NCBI GenBank assembly: GCA_947493265.1
Contig: CANLQL010000004.1
Span: 620,001-684,000, forward strand
Direction of reading: 5' to 3'
Length of the DNA stretch: 64,000 nt
Source of the DNA: an uncultured Litoreibacter sp.
GTDB lineage: Bacteria > Pseudomonadota > Alphaproteobacteria > Rhodobacterales > Rhodobacteraceae
Every line of letters starts with the position of its first letter. The stretch's first letter is position 1. Shown in pieces: positions 17,128 to 25,713 of this stretch. Position numbers and translations under genes: made by a program. The notes beneath the pieces are model-generated. The model was given only the letters and a program-made list of their open reading frames with translations, was not told the origin of the DNA and made no database searches.

Positions 17128-19067
17128 GCCTGTGACCCTTTCTTTGGGGCCGTTTCAAAGTCGCGCAGCTGCAATTCCTCGAACGCGCTTTCAATACGTG
17201 CGCGCTGCGACGCCGGATATGCCGACAATGGTGGCAGGTCATCGGTTTGGGCGGCCAGCATGATGTCGCGCGCGATCGGGGCAGCTGCTTTTGAGCCACC
17301 TCCGCCATGCTCCACCACGACAGCGATTGCGTATTTTGGTTTGTCTGCTGGGGCGAAACCTACAAACAAGGCGTGGTCGCGCCGCTCCCAAGGCAAGTCT
17401 TCATTGCGAAAGACCCCGCGTGCCCGTTCGGCAGCGGTGATGTTTCGCACCTGACTCGTGCCGGTCTTTCCGGACATGCGCATCGTTTCATCTGCGATCC
17501 GGCTGCGATAGGCCGTCCCGCGTTGTTCATTGCCAACCGCGAACATTGCGTCCTGAATTGCTCGCATGCTGCTGGTGCTAATGCCAAGTGGTTCAGGCTC
17601 ATGAACAGGTTCATCGCGGTCATCGACAGACCTGATTAGGCGCGGAATCACCTTTCGGTTGGTCGCAATACGTGCCGTCATCACAGCAAGCTGCAACGGG
17701 GTTGCCAAAACAAACCCCTGCCCGATGGAGGCGTTCAGGCTGTCACCCACCACCCATTCAGCGGCACGGTTTTCCCGCTTCCATTGCTTGGTCGGGGTTA
17801 ATCCTTCCGCGACGGCAGACATTGGTAAATCATCGCGCACACCAAGTCCCAGGATGTTGGCCATCTCGCTAATCTTGTCGATACCAACCCGCTGCGCCAT
17901 GTCGTAGTAATAGAGATCGCAGGATTGCTTGAGCGAGTTTCGCAGGTTCATTTTGCCGTGCCCGCCGCGCTTCCAGCAGTGGAACCGGCGTCCAGCAACT
18001 TTCGTGGCCCCACCACAGTAGACAGTTTCCTCGGGGACAACGTGGCCGTTCTCAAGGGCGGCCAAGGCCGTTACCATTTTGAAGGTAGAGCCGGGGGGAT
18101 ATTGGCCCTGCACTGTTTTGTTGGCCAAAGGCCGGTAAATGTTGTCCGTAAGGTCTTTATAGTCCGCGACCGAAATACCGCGGACAAACTTGTTTGGATC
18201 GAAGGACGGGGCCGACGCCATCGCCAGTAGGTCACCATTCTCCACGTCGATCACGACAGCGGCAGAGCTTTCGCCAATCATCCGAGCTTGCGCAAAATTC
18301 TGCAATTTCGCGTCAATGGTCAAGCGGACGCTGACGCCTTTTTGGCTTTCGTCGCGCCCAAGTTCGCGCATGACACGTCCGGCTGCATTTACCTCAATTC
18401 GTTTGGTTCCAGCTTTGCCGCGCAAGGCGCCTTCCAGCTTGGTTTCAACACCGGATTTGCCGATTTGGAATTTTGGAATTTGCAGAACGGGATCAACAAC
18501 CACGAGCTTGGACAGATCGTAGTCACTGACCGGACCGACGTAACCCAAGATATGGGCGAAATCGCCTTCCTGTGGATAGTAACGGCTTAGCCCGAATTCT
18601 GGTGTGATCCCCGGAAGGGCAGGCGCGTTCACCGCGACTTGGCTCAGATCTTCCCAGCTTAGACGATCTGCAATCGTGACCGGCACCAAGCGGGACCGTT
18701 TGCGCAGTTCTTCACGGGCCTTATCCAGATCTTCATTCGTCAAAGGGATGATTTTGGCCAGATTTTGCAGAACTTGTTCCGGGTCATCAACCTCGTCGCG
18801 GATCATCACCACGCGGTAATTCTGTTCGTTGCCAGCAATCAAGACACCTTTGCGGTCGAAAACCAACCCACGCGCGGGCGGCAGCAGACGAATGTTGATC
18901 CGGTTTTCTTCGGCCAGCAGTCGGAACTGATCCGCCTGGTCGACCTGCAAGTGCCGCATACGCGCACCAAGAATGCCACCGAAAACAAGCATGCCGCCAC
19001 CGAGGATCAAACCACGACGGCTGATCATGCGGGCGCTTTGCTCAATGTCTTTTGGCGTTCTTCTCAT
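17124..19067 (-). CDS. mrdA: Penicillin-binding protein 2
   Basis: This 647-residue class B transpeptidase crosslinks lateral-wall peptidoglycan and partners RodA. An N-terminal anchor (GLILGGGMLVFGGILGARM) is followed by the PBP dimerisation domain. The transpeptidase domain has the SxxK motif in PPGSTFKMVTAL near residue 330, an SxN-type motif at QSCDLYYYD, and KTG in MSGKTGTSQV. The length is usual. The ATG overlaps the mreD stop as ATGA and the gene overlaps rodA in the same way. The order matches the elongasome operon of many proteobacteria. Confidence 0.95.
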   Translation of the reverse strand: MRRTPKDIEQSARMISRRGLILGGGMLVFGGILGARMRHLQVDQADQFRLLAEENRINIRLLPPARGLVFDRKGVLIAGNEQNYRVVMIRDEVDDPEQVLQNLAKIIPLTNEDLDKAREELRKRSRLVPVTIADRLSWEDLSQVAVNAPALPGITPEFGLSRYYPQEGDFAHILGYVGPVSDYDLSKLVVVDPVLQIPKFQIGKSGVETKLEGALRGKAGTKRIEVNAAGRVMRELGRDESQKGVSVRLTIDAKLQNFAQARMIGESSAAVVIDVENGDLLAMASAPSFDPNKFVRGISVADYKDLTDNIYRPLANKTVQGQYPPGSTFKMVTALAALENGHVVPEETVYCGGATKVAGRRFHCWKRGGHGKMNLRNSLKQSCDLYYYDMAQRVGIDKISEMANILGLGVRDDLPMSAVAEGLTPTKQWKRENRAAEWVVGDSLNASIGQGFVLATPLQLAVMTARIATNRKVIPRLIRSVDDRDEPVHEPEPLGISTSSMRAIQDAMFAVGNEQRGTAYRSRIADETMRMSGKTGTSQVRNITAAERARGVFRNEDLPWERRDHALFVGFAPADKPKYAIAVVVEHGGGGSKAAAPIARDIMLAAQTDDLPPLSAYPASQRARIESAFEELQLRDFETAPKKGSQA

Positions 19068-19603
19068 GCGATAGCCTCGTCCGTGTCCAGCTCACCGGGT
19101 TTGGGTTTTCGTACTCCCAAACCATAGCGACACAGTCCGATTGCCAAAGGGTAAAATGCGATTGTCACGACAATATGCATCAGCAAGAACAATGCGCCCG
19201 GTGTACCAACACCAAAGATAAGCAAAATCAGATTGCTTAGCAAAACCATGGTCGCGAATGTTCCTGAAAAGATGACGATTTCCAATAGAATGGGTGTTTC
19301 CTGCTGGCTGGTCGTCTGCCGACGCAGAAATTCTGTGCCAAGAATTGCGGCCGCTGTCCAAAGGCCCGGCGGGCGCAAAAACAAAATGTCCGCCAAAAAG
19401 AAAACTGCGCAGACCAGAATGACGGGGACTTGCCGTGGGCGTCGATAGACCCAAGCTGCCGTAACTGCGAATAGCGCATCTGGCCCTGGAAGACGGTTGG
19501 GAATAGTGGCCATCGGCAGCAGTTGAACAAAGAGAACACAGCCGCATGTCACAAGAAAAAGCGCGCGGTAGAACCACCGGCGGGATGTGGCGGGATCAAC
19601 CAT
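19064..19603 (-). CDS. mreD: Rod shape-determining protein MreD
   Basis: This 179-residue, five- to six-helix membrane protein sits between mreC and mrdA. Sequence conservation in MreD is low. The LPGPDALFAVTAAWVYRRPRQVP segment followed by FLRPPGLWTAAAILGTEFLR resembles alphaproteobacterial MreD, and position supports the name. Its start overlaps the mreC stop by 8 bases. It links MreC with the synthases in the elongasome. Confidence 0.87.
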   Translation of the reverse strand: MVDPATSRRWFYRALFLVTCGCVLFVQLLPMATIPNRLPGPDALFAVTAAWVYRRPRQVPVILVCAVFFLADILFLRPPGLWTAAAILGTEFLRRQTTSQQETPILLEIVIFSGTFATMVLLSNLILLIFGVGTPGALFLLMHIVVTIAFYPLAIGLCRYGLGVRKPKPGELDTDEAIA

Positions 19604-20504
19604 CTGTGTCGGGCTCCTCTTCGGAGATCGACGTCAAAGGTATTTCATCAACCGCGATCAAGCGACCTGTTGATTGGATCTGTTCTGATTGAGGTGTGCG
19701 GAGCACCCGCAGAAATTCCAGCCTGCCGTAATCTGCGGCGAGACGGACGCGGAAGCGGCGATCCGGTCCTTGGGTAATTTGACCAACGAGAATATCCGCC
19801 GGGAACACCTTGCCGTCACCAGAGGTTACGACGCGGTCGCCCGGGCGCACGTCCTCGATGCTTTCGACGATATCAATGGGCGGAGCCAGAGTGTTGTCGC
19901 CAGCCAATAGTGCCTTTTGTCCTGAAGGCTGGATCGTGATCGGAATGCGGCTTGAGGTATCGGTCAGCAGGATTACACGGGATGTCTTGTCACCAACACC
20001 CGCGATCCGCCCGACCAGACCCAAACCATCCATGGTCGCCCATCCATCCTGGATGCCGTCCCGTGCGCCAACGTTTAGCAGGACCGAACGCCGGAACGGT
20101 GATCCGTTATCTGTCAAAACGACGCCTGTGACATAGGTCAGCTGGGCATTCTGGCGGACTTTGTTAAGATCCAAAAGACGCGCGTTTTCCTGCTCCAGCT
20201 GCAGCGCTGCCTCTCGCCAGGACTTCATCTGTTGCAACTCGCGGCGCAATTCCTGGTTCTGCTCGTAAATGCGGGTGTAGCTTTGGAAATCCTCGAACAT
20301 CCGCGACACCCGCGTCACAGGAACGAAGGCCCAGTCAAAACTGGGCACGACACGGTCGACAATTGCAGAGCGAAAGCGTTCCATTCTGGGGTTGTCGACG
20401 CGCCAGACAACAAAAGTTGCCATCAAAACAAGCACCAACAGCCCAATCAGAATGCGTCTGACTGGACGGCCGTATTCTTCTTGTCCTCGGTTGTCACGTG
20501 CCAT
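19596..20504 (-). CDS. mreC: Rod shape-determining protein MreC
   Basis: This 302-residue bitopic periplasmic scaffold protein has one membrane helix (ILIGLLVLVLMATFVVW) near residue 18. A coiled coil of about residues 75-115 (YEQNQELRRELQQMKSWREA region) precedes the double beta-barrel region. The barrel motifs include NVGARDGIQDGWATMDGLGLVGRI and RPGDRVVTSGDGKVFP. The length is normal. It follows mreB after 51 bases, and the downstream mreD overlaps. Confidence 0.94.
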   Translation of the reverse strand: MARDNRGQEEYGRPVRRILIGLLVLVLMATFVVWRVDNPRMERFRSAIVDRVVPSFDWAFVPVTRVSRMFEDFQSYTRIYEQNQELRRELQQMKSWREAALQLEQENARLLDLNKVRQNAQLTYVTGVVLTDNGSPFRRSVLLNVGARDGIQDGWATMDGLGLVGRIAGVGDKTSRVILLTDTSSRIPITIQPSGQKALLAGDNTLAPPIDIVESIEDVRPGDRVVTSGDGKVFPADILVGQITQGPDRRFRVRLAADYGRLEFLRVLRTPQSEQIQSTGRLIAVDEIPLTSISEEEPDTDG

Positions 20505-20555
20505 TCAGCCCACCTGTTTGGCCCAAATTCTGACGTTACCGCACAATAGCGCGGC

Positions 20556-21611
<1,056 letters not shown>

Positions 21612-21693
21612 TCAACCAAAGATGATGCTGCCGACTCAGCTATACAGCAGGCCCGCTTATACGATTGACCCTTTGTAGTGGGAAGGGAGGGCC

Positions 21694-21723
21694 GGGGTCA
21701 AATAAGCACTTATTTGCCGCCCC
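21694..21723. terminator. Hairpin between leuA and mreB, possible terminator
   Basis: There is a perfect 7-bp inverted repeat CAAATAA/TTATTTG with a 4-base loop (21699-21716). Outside a small internal loop it is flanked by GGGG (21694-21697) and CCCC (21720-21723), which can extend the stem. No U-run follows on either strand, so termination without Rho is uncertain. The position, just downstream of the leuA stop and upstream of mreB, favours a boundary element. Confidence 0.4.
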
Positions 21724-21740
21724 AGCCCGTTGCCCGAATG

Positions 21741-23300
21741 CTACGACACGTCTTTGTAGGAAACTTCCGCAACATCAGGGCCTGACTTCTCACGCCGGAT
21801 GACAAGACGGTTCAAAGCGTTGATATACGCTTTGACCGAAGCGACGACGGTATCCACATCAGCCGATTGTCCGGTTGCGATCTTGCCGTGTTCCTCCAGA
21901 CGCACCGACACCGTGGCTTGCGCGTCTGTGCCTTTTGTCACTGCATGCACCTGATAAAGCTGCAATTTCGCTTCATGTGGGAACAGTGATTTGACAGCGA
22001 CAAATGCCGCATCGACTGGACCATCACCGGTCGCGCGGACTGCGTGTTCTTCGCCACCGATCACAAGCGTCATGTCTGCGGATTTTTCCAGATCCATCCC
22101 ACAAGAGACTTTCAAAGCCTTCAATTGGATATGGTCTTCGACATCTTCCCCTGTTTGCATCAATGCGATCAGGTCCTCGTCGTAGATTTCCTTTTTCTGA
22201 TCAGCCAAGGCTTTGAAGCGAACGAAAACGTCTTTGAGCTGATTGTCCCCCAGATCAAACCCCAGATCCGCCAGCTTTGAGCGCAAGGCCGCCCGACCGG
22301 AATGCTTGCCCATAACGATATTTGTTTCGGTCAGGCCCACATCTTCAGGGCGCATGATCTCAAACGTTTCCGCGTTTTTCAGCATACCGTCTTGATGAAT
22401 GCCACTTTCATGGGCAAATGCATTCTTTCCCACGATGGCCTTGTTGAACTGCACCGGGAACCCGGCGACAGAGGCAACGCGCCGGGAAATGTTCATAATT
22501 TTGGTTGCATCGATGCCAGTTTGGTACGGCATGATGTCATTGCGCACTTTCAACGCCATCACGACTTCTTCGAGCGCTGTATTGCCCGCGCGCTCCCCCA
22601 AGCCATTGATTGTACACTCGATTTGGCGTGCACCCGCTTCAACCGCTGCAAGAGAGTTCGCCGTCGCCATGCCCAGATCGTTATGGCAATGGGTTGCAAA
22701 AATAATCTCGTCCGCGCCCGGCACCTTTTCCAACAGCATCGCGATCAGGGCCGCGCTTTCACGGGGGGCCGTGTAGCCGACTGTGTCGGGAATATTGATC
22801 GTCGTGGCACCTGCTTTGATCGCGATTTCGACAACCCGGCACAGGTAGTCATCTTCGGTCCGTGTGGCGTCCATCGGCGACCACTGAACGTTGTCGCACA
22901 GGTTGCGGGCGTGGCTGACCGTCTCGTGAATGCGATCCGCCATTTCGTCCTTGTTCAGGTTCGGGATGGCACGGTGCAAAGGCGATGTGCCGATAAAGGT
23001 ATGAATGCGCGGGGCTTTGGCGTGTTTGACCGCTTCCCAGCAGCGGTCGATATCCTTGAAGTTGGCCCGCGCCAATCCGCAGATCACTGCCGACTTCGCC
23101 TGTTTGGAGATTTCGCTGACCGCTTGAAAATCCCCTTCGGAGGCGATCGGGAAACCGGCTTCGATGATATCGACGCCCATTTCGTCCAGCAGCCCGGCGA
23201 TTTCCAGTTTTTCTGCATGGCTCATCGTTGCGCCCGGAGATTGCTCTCCGTCGCGCAAGGTCGTGTCAAAAATGACGACGCGGTCTTGGTCTTTGGTCAT
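21741..23300 (-). CDS. leuA: 2-isopropylmalate synthase
   Basis: This 519-residue enzyme performs the first committed step of leucine synthesis: acetyl-CoA plus 2-oxoisovalerate to 2-isopropylmalate. The N-terminal TIM barrel has the signature DTTLRDGEQSPGATM near residue 12 and the metal-binding HCHNDLG followed by GLGERAGNTALEEV. A GKHSGRAALRSKL linker motif leads into the C-terminal leucine-binding regulatory domain (residues about 390-510). The full length suggests normal feedback inhibition. The ATG at 23300 has an AGGA site 8 bases upstream. Upstream lies a leucine-rich leader peptide gene with alternative hairpins, indicating transcription attenuation by leucine supply. Confidence 0.96.
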   Translation of the reverse strand: MTKDQDRVVIFDTTLRDGEQSPGATMSHAEKLEIAGLLDEMGVDIIEAGFPIASEGDFQAVSEISKQAKSAVICGLARANFKDIDRCWEAVKHAKAPRIHTFIGTSPLHRAIPNLNKDEMADRIHETVSHARNLCDNVQWSPMDATRTEDDYLCRVVEIAIKAGATTINIPDTVGYTAPRESAALIAMLLEKVPGADEIIFATHCHNDLGMATANSLAAVEAGARQIECTINGLGERAGNTALEEVVMALKVRNDIMPYQTGIDATKIMNISRRVASVAGFPVQFNKAIVGKNAFAHESGIHQDGMLKNAETFEIMRPEDVGLTETNIVMGKHSGRAALRSKLADLGFDLGDNQLKDVFVRFKALADQKKEIYDEDLIALMQTGEDVEDHIQLKALKVSCGMDLEKSADMTLVIGGEEHAVRATGDGPVDAAFVAVKSLFPHEAKLQLYQVHAVTKGTDAQATVSVRLEEHGKIATGQSADVDTVVASVKAYINALNRLVIRREKSGPDVAEVSYKDVS

Positions 23301-23337
23301 TGGTTTGTTCCTGATGTTCTTAGCTTTGCGTTTGGTC

Positions 23338-23382
23338 CGGCGCTGATACCCCCTGAGCGGTCGCGCCGAATGGCACGCTCAG
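23338..23382 (-). promoter_or_regulatory. Putative leuA attenuator: mutually exclusive hairpins
   Basis: Reading the minus strand, hairpin A pairs CTGAGCG (23376-23382, overlapping the leader stop codon) with CGCTCAG (23353-23359). Three further pairs (one G-U) extend it to 10 bp. Hairpin B pairs CGGCGC (23363-23368) with GCGCCG (23338-23343) and uses part of the loop of A, so the two exclude each other. Another copy of CTGAGCG lies at 23405-23411 inside the leader gene. A ribosome stalled at the Leu codons would leave A free to form; one at the stop codon would mask A and permit B. No U-run follows B, so the terminating mechanism is open. The pairing is seen in the sequence; the regulation is inference. 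Confidence 0.6.
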
Positions 23383-23453
23383 AGGCTGCTAAGAAGTAGA
23401 AGCGCGCTCAGGCCCAAAGCCTGACGGGATGCGATATGATTTTGCGCTGTCAT
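23379..23453 (-). CDS. leuA leader peptide
   Basis: This 24-codon ORF starts with ATG, ends in TGA and lies 78 bases upstream of leuA. The peptide ends LGLSALLLLSSL: seven of its last 12 residues are leucine, including four in a row encoded by CTT CTA CTT CTT. This is the hallmark of leucine attenuator peptides. The stop codon lies inside one arm of a hairpin (see the attenuator entry). No ribosome site precedes the ATG. A good -10 box ends only 7 bases upstream, so transcription probably starts at the ATG itself and the leader mRNA would be leaderless, as known for the trp leader of Sinorhizobium. Confidence 0.75.
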   Translation of the reverse strand: MTAQNHIASRQALGLSALLLLSSL

Positions 23454-23460
23454 GGTCGCG

Positions 23461-23466
23461 AATATA
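23461..23466 (-). promoter_or_regulatory. -10 box of the leuA leader promoter
   Basis: The minus strand reads TATATT, five of six matches to TATAAT, and ends 7 bases before the leader peptide ATG at 23453. No good -35 box is found at 16-18 bases, only TTTTCT or CTTTTC. The spacing implies transcription starting at or very near the A of the ATG. Confidence 0.5.
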
Positions 23467-23536
23467 CCGGGCGATTTCGAAAAGAAAAGGCAAAATGCAC
23501 GTTGACCAACAGGTTCCGACGCTTACCTCGTCCTTC

Positions 23537-24193
23537 ATGAAAAGACACCTTATCATCGGAGCCTCTGGCGGTATCGGACGCGCAATCGCCCAGCAATTGT
23601 CCGGCGAGGTTATTGGTTTGTCCCGCAGCGGTGACGGATTGGACATCACTGACGAAGCGTCGGTCGCCCATCACATTGGTCGCCAGACTGGTACATTTGA
23701 CACGATCCTTGTCACCACTGGTGCGTTGGTCGTGGATGGGTTTGAGCCAGAAAAAACGATCAAGGCCGTCGATCCGGAAGCTTTGATGGGGCAGTTCATG
23801 GTAAACGCGATTGGGCCAGCTATGGTCTTGAAACACGCGATCCCTCTTATCCCGCGAGACAGGCGGTGCGTTTTCGCGGCGCTGTCTGCACGGGTTGGAT
23901 CCATCGGCGACAATGCAATCGGAGGCTGGCATTCCTACCGAACAGCGAAAGCCGCCCTAAATCAATTGATCCATACCAGCGCGATAGAATTGGCGCGAAC
24001 ACACAAGAAAGCCATCGCTGTCTGCCTACATCCTGGCACTGTTAAAACCGACTTCACTGCAAAATACGCTGCCCGTCACAAAACTGTTCCCGCCACTGAA
24101 GCCGCCTCAAACTTGATTGGTGTGCTAGAGGGTCTCACCCCTGAGCAGACCGGCCAATTTTTTGACTATTCCGGCGCGCAGGTGCCTTGGTGA
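23537..24193 (+). CDS. Short-chain dehydrogenase/reductase (CsgA-like)
   Basis: This 218-residue SDR starts at the ATG at 23537, right before the Rossmann motif LIIGASGGIGRAIAQQL. Downstream are NAIGPAMVLKHAIPL, the catalytic Ser region FAALSARVGSIGDN, and the YRTAKAALNQL motif (Tyr-x3-Lys). HPGTVKTDFTA follows it. An upstream in-frame ATG at 23495 is possible. The gene overlaps the photolyase gene as GTGA, so the two are translationally coupled, and it is divergent from leuA. The substrate is unknown. Close relatives next to photolyase genes in Rhodobacterales suggest a link to light or oxidative stress, which is inference. Confidence 0.85.
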   Translation: MKRHLIIGASGGIGRAIAQQLSGEVIGLSRSGDGLDITDEASVAHHIGRQTGTFDTILVTTGALVVDGFEPEKTIKAVDPEALMGQFMVNAIGPAMVLKHAIPLIPRDRRCVFAALSARVGSIGDNAIGGWHSYRTAKAALNQLIHTSAIELARTHKKAIAVCLHPGTVKTDFTAKYAARHKTVPATEAASNLIGVLEGLTPEQTGQFFDYSGAQVPW

Positions 24194-25713
24194 GCCGCCT
24201 TGTTCTGGTCCTGGGGGACCAACTTTCGTTGTCCCTGTCGGCTTTGAAAGAAGCGTCCAAGGACGATTTGATCGTTATGGCGGAGGTTGCTGATGAAGCC
24301 TCGTATGTGCCCCACCACCCGAAGAAGATCGCGTTCACGTTCACAGCAATGCGCAAATTTGCAGCCGAATTACGCGATGCAGGATTGCAAGTGGCGTATT
24401 GCAAACTGGACGACCCCAACAATGCAGGATCGATCACAGGTGAACTGTTACGCCAAGCGGAGTTGAATTCCGCCACCGAAATACTGGCGACTGAACCAGG
24501 GGAATGGCGACTGATCTCTGCGCTGGAAGACTTGCCGGTTCCGGTGACGATATTACCCGATACGAGGTTTCTGGCATCGCACAAGGAATTTGAAGATTGG
24601 GCCGAGGGGCGCAAACAGCTGCGCATGGAATATTTCTATCGGGAGATGCGGCGAAAGACGGGCCTGCTGATGGATTGCGACAAGCCCGAAGGTGACAAAT
24701 GGAATTTTGATCACGAAAACCGCAAACCAGCGTCCGAAAAGCTGGATATGGGTGGCCCCCTAAAATTTGAACCAGATGAAACTACGCGAGAGGTTCTGGA
24801 GCTTGTCCGCGACCGGTTCGACGGAAACTTTGGCGATCTTGAACCGTTCTGGTTTGCAACAGATGCCGAGGGCGCGCGTCAAAGCCTCGCACATTTCATC
24901 GAAAATTCGCTGCCACAATTCGGCGATTATCAAGACGCGATGCTGACGGATGAGCCGTTTCTCTTTCACTCGATCTTGTCGTTTTATCTCAATGCCGGTC
25001 TCCTAGACCCGATGGAGATTTGTCGCGCTGCCGAGCAAGCTTACAAAGACGGACACGCGCCAATCAATGCGGTTGAGGGGTTCATTCGACAAATCATCGG
25101 CTGGCGCGAATACATGCGAGGGATCTATTTTCTGGAAGGTCCCGACTACACGACGCGAAACGCGTTGGATCATGGCCGCGACCTGCCTGATTTTTTCTGG
25201 GGTGCAGAGACGAAAATGCACTGCATATCACAGGCTGTGCGCCAAACCCGCGAACACGCCTACGCGCATCATATCCAAAGGCTCATGGTGACCGGAAATT
25301 TCGCACTTCTCGCCGGCATTGATCCCCATAAAGTCCATGAATGGTATTTGGCGGTCTATGCGGATGCCTATGAATGGGTGGAGGCCCCTAACGTCATCGG
25401 AATGAGTCAATTCGCTGATGGCGGCATCGTCGGATCTAAGCCCTATGTCTCAAGCGGCGCATATATCAATCGAATGTCGAACTACTGCAAAGATTGCAGC
25501 TACAAATTTTCGCAAAAATCCGGAGATGAAGCCTGCCCGTTCAATCTGCTTTACTGGGATTTTCTAATTCGACACAGGGACCGTTTTTCCGAAAACCCAA
25601 GAATGGGGAACATGTACCGCACGTGGGACAAGATGGATGAAACGCATCGCGACACGGTGCTAAGCGACGCTGGGAAGCTGTTAGCGAAGCTGGATGCGGG
25701 TGACGTGATTTAG
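24190..25713 (+). CDS. FeS-containing cryptochrome/photolyase (FeS-BCP, PhrB/CryB type)
   Basis: This 507-residue protein belongs to the bacterial FeS cryptochrome and (6-4) photolyase family, which binds FAD, a lumazine chromophore and a 4Fe-4S cluster. The N-terminus (LVLVLGDQLSLSLSALKE) is the family alpha/beta domain. The C-terminal half has the FAD-site stretches IRQIIGWREYMRGIYF and HHIQRLMVTGNFALLAGI with the His of the (6-4) type. Cluster ligands are seen in NYCKDCSYKFSQKSGDEACPF. The GTG start overlaps the SDR stop. Rhodobacter CryB is in this family; whether this one repairs DNA or regulates cannot be told. The stop is shared with the convergent MORN gene in TTAG. Confidence 0.9.
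   Translation: MSRLVLVLGDQLSLSLSALKEASKDDLIVMAEVADEASYVPHHPKKIAFTFTAMRKFAAELRDAGLQVAYCKLDDPNNAGSITGELLRQAELNSATEILATEPGEWRLISALEDLPVPVTILPDTRFLASHKEFEDWAEGRKQLRMEYFYREMRRKTGLLMDCDKPEGDKWNFDHENRKPASEKLDMGGPLKFEPDETTREVLELVRDRFDGNFGDLEPFWFATDAEGARQSLAHFIENSLPQFGDYQDAMLTDEPFLFHSILSFYLNAGLLDPMEICRAAEQAYKDGHAPINAVEGFIRQIIGWREYMRGIYFLEGPDYTTRNALDHGRDLPDFFWGAETKMHCISQAVRQTREHAYAHHIQRLMVTGNFALLAGIDPHKVHEWYLAVYADAYEWVEAPNVIGMSQFADGGIVGSKPYVSSGAYINRMSNYCKDCSYKFSQKSGDEACPFNLLYWDFLIRHRDRFSENPRMGNMYRTWDKMDETHRDTVLSDAGKLLAKLDAGDVI

Noticed and set aside
16439-17308. Minus-strand frame of 289 codons across rodA and mrdA
   Set aside because: It is an alternative frame of two clear elongasome genes, rich in Arg and His without motifs.
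22302-23399. Long open frame of 365 codons on the plus strand
   Set aside because: It lies wholly antisense to leuA and its leader; the encoded sequence has no recognisable motif and reflects codon bias of leuA.
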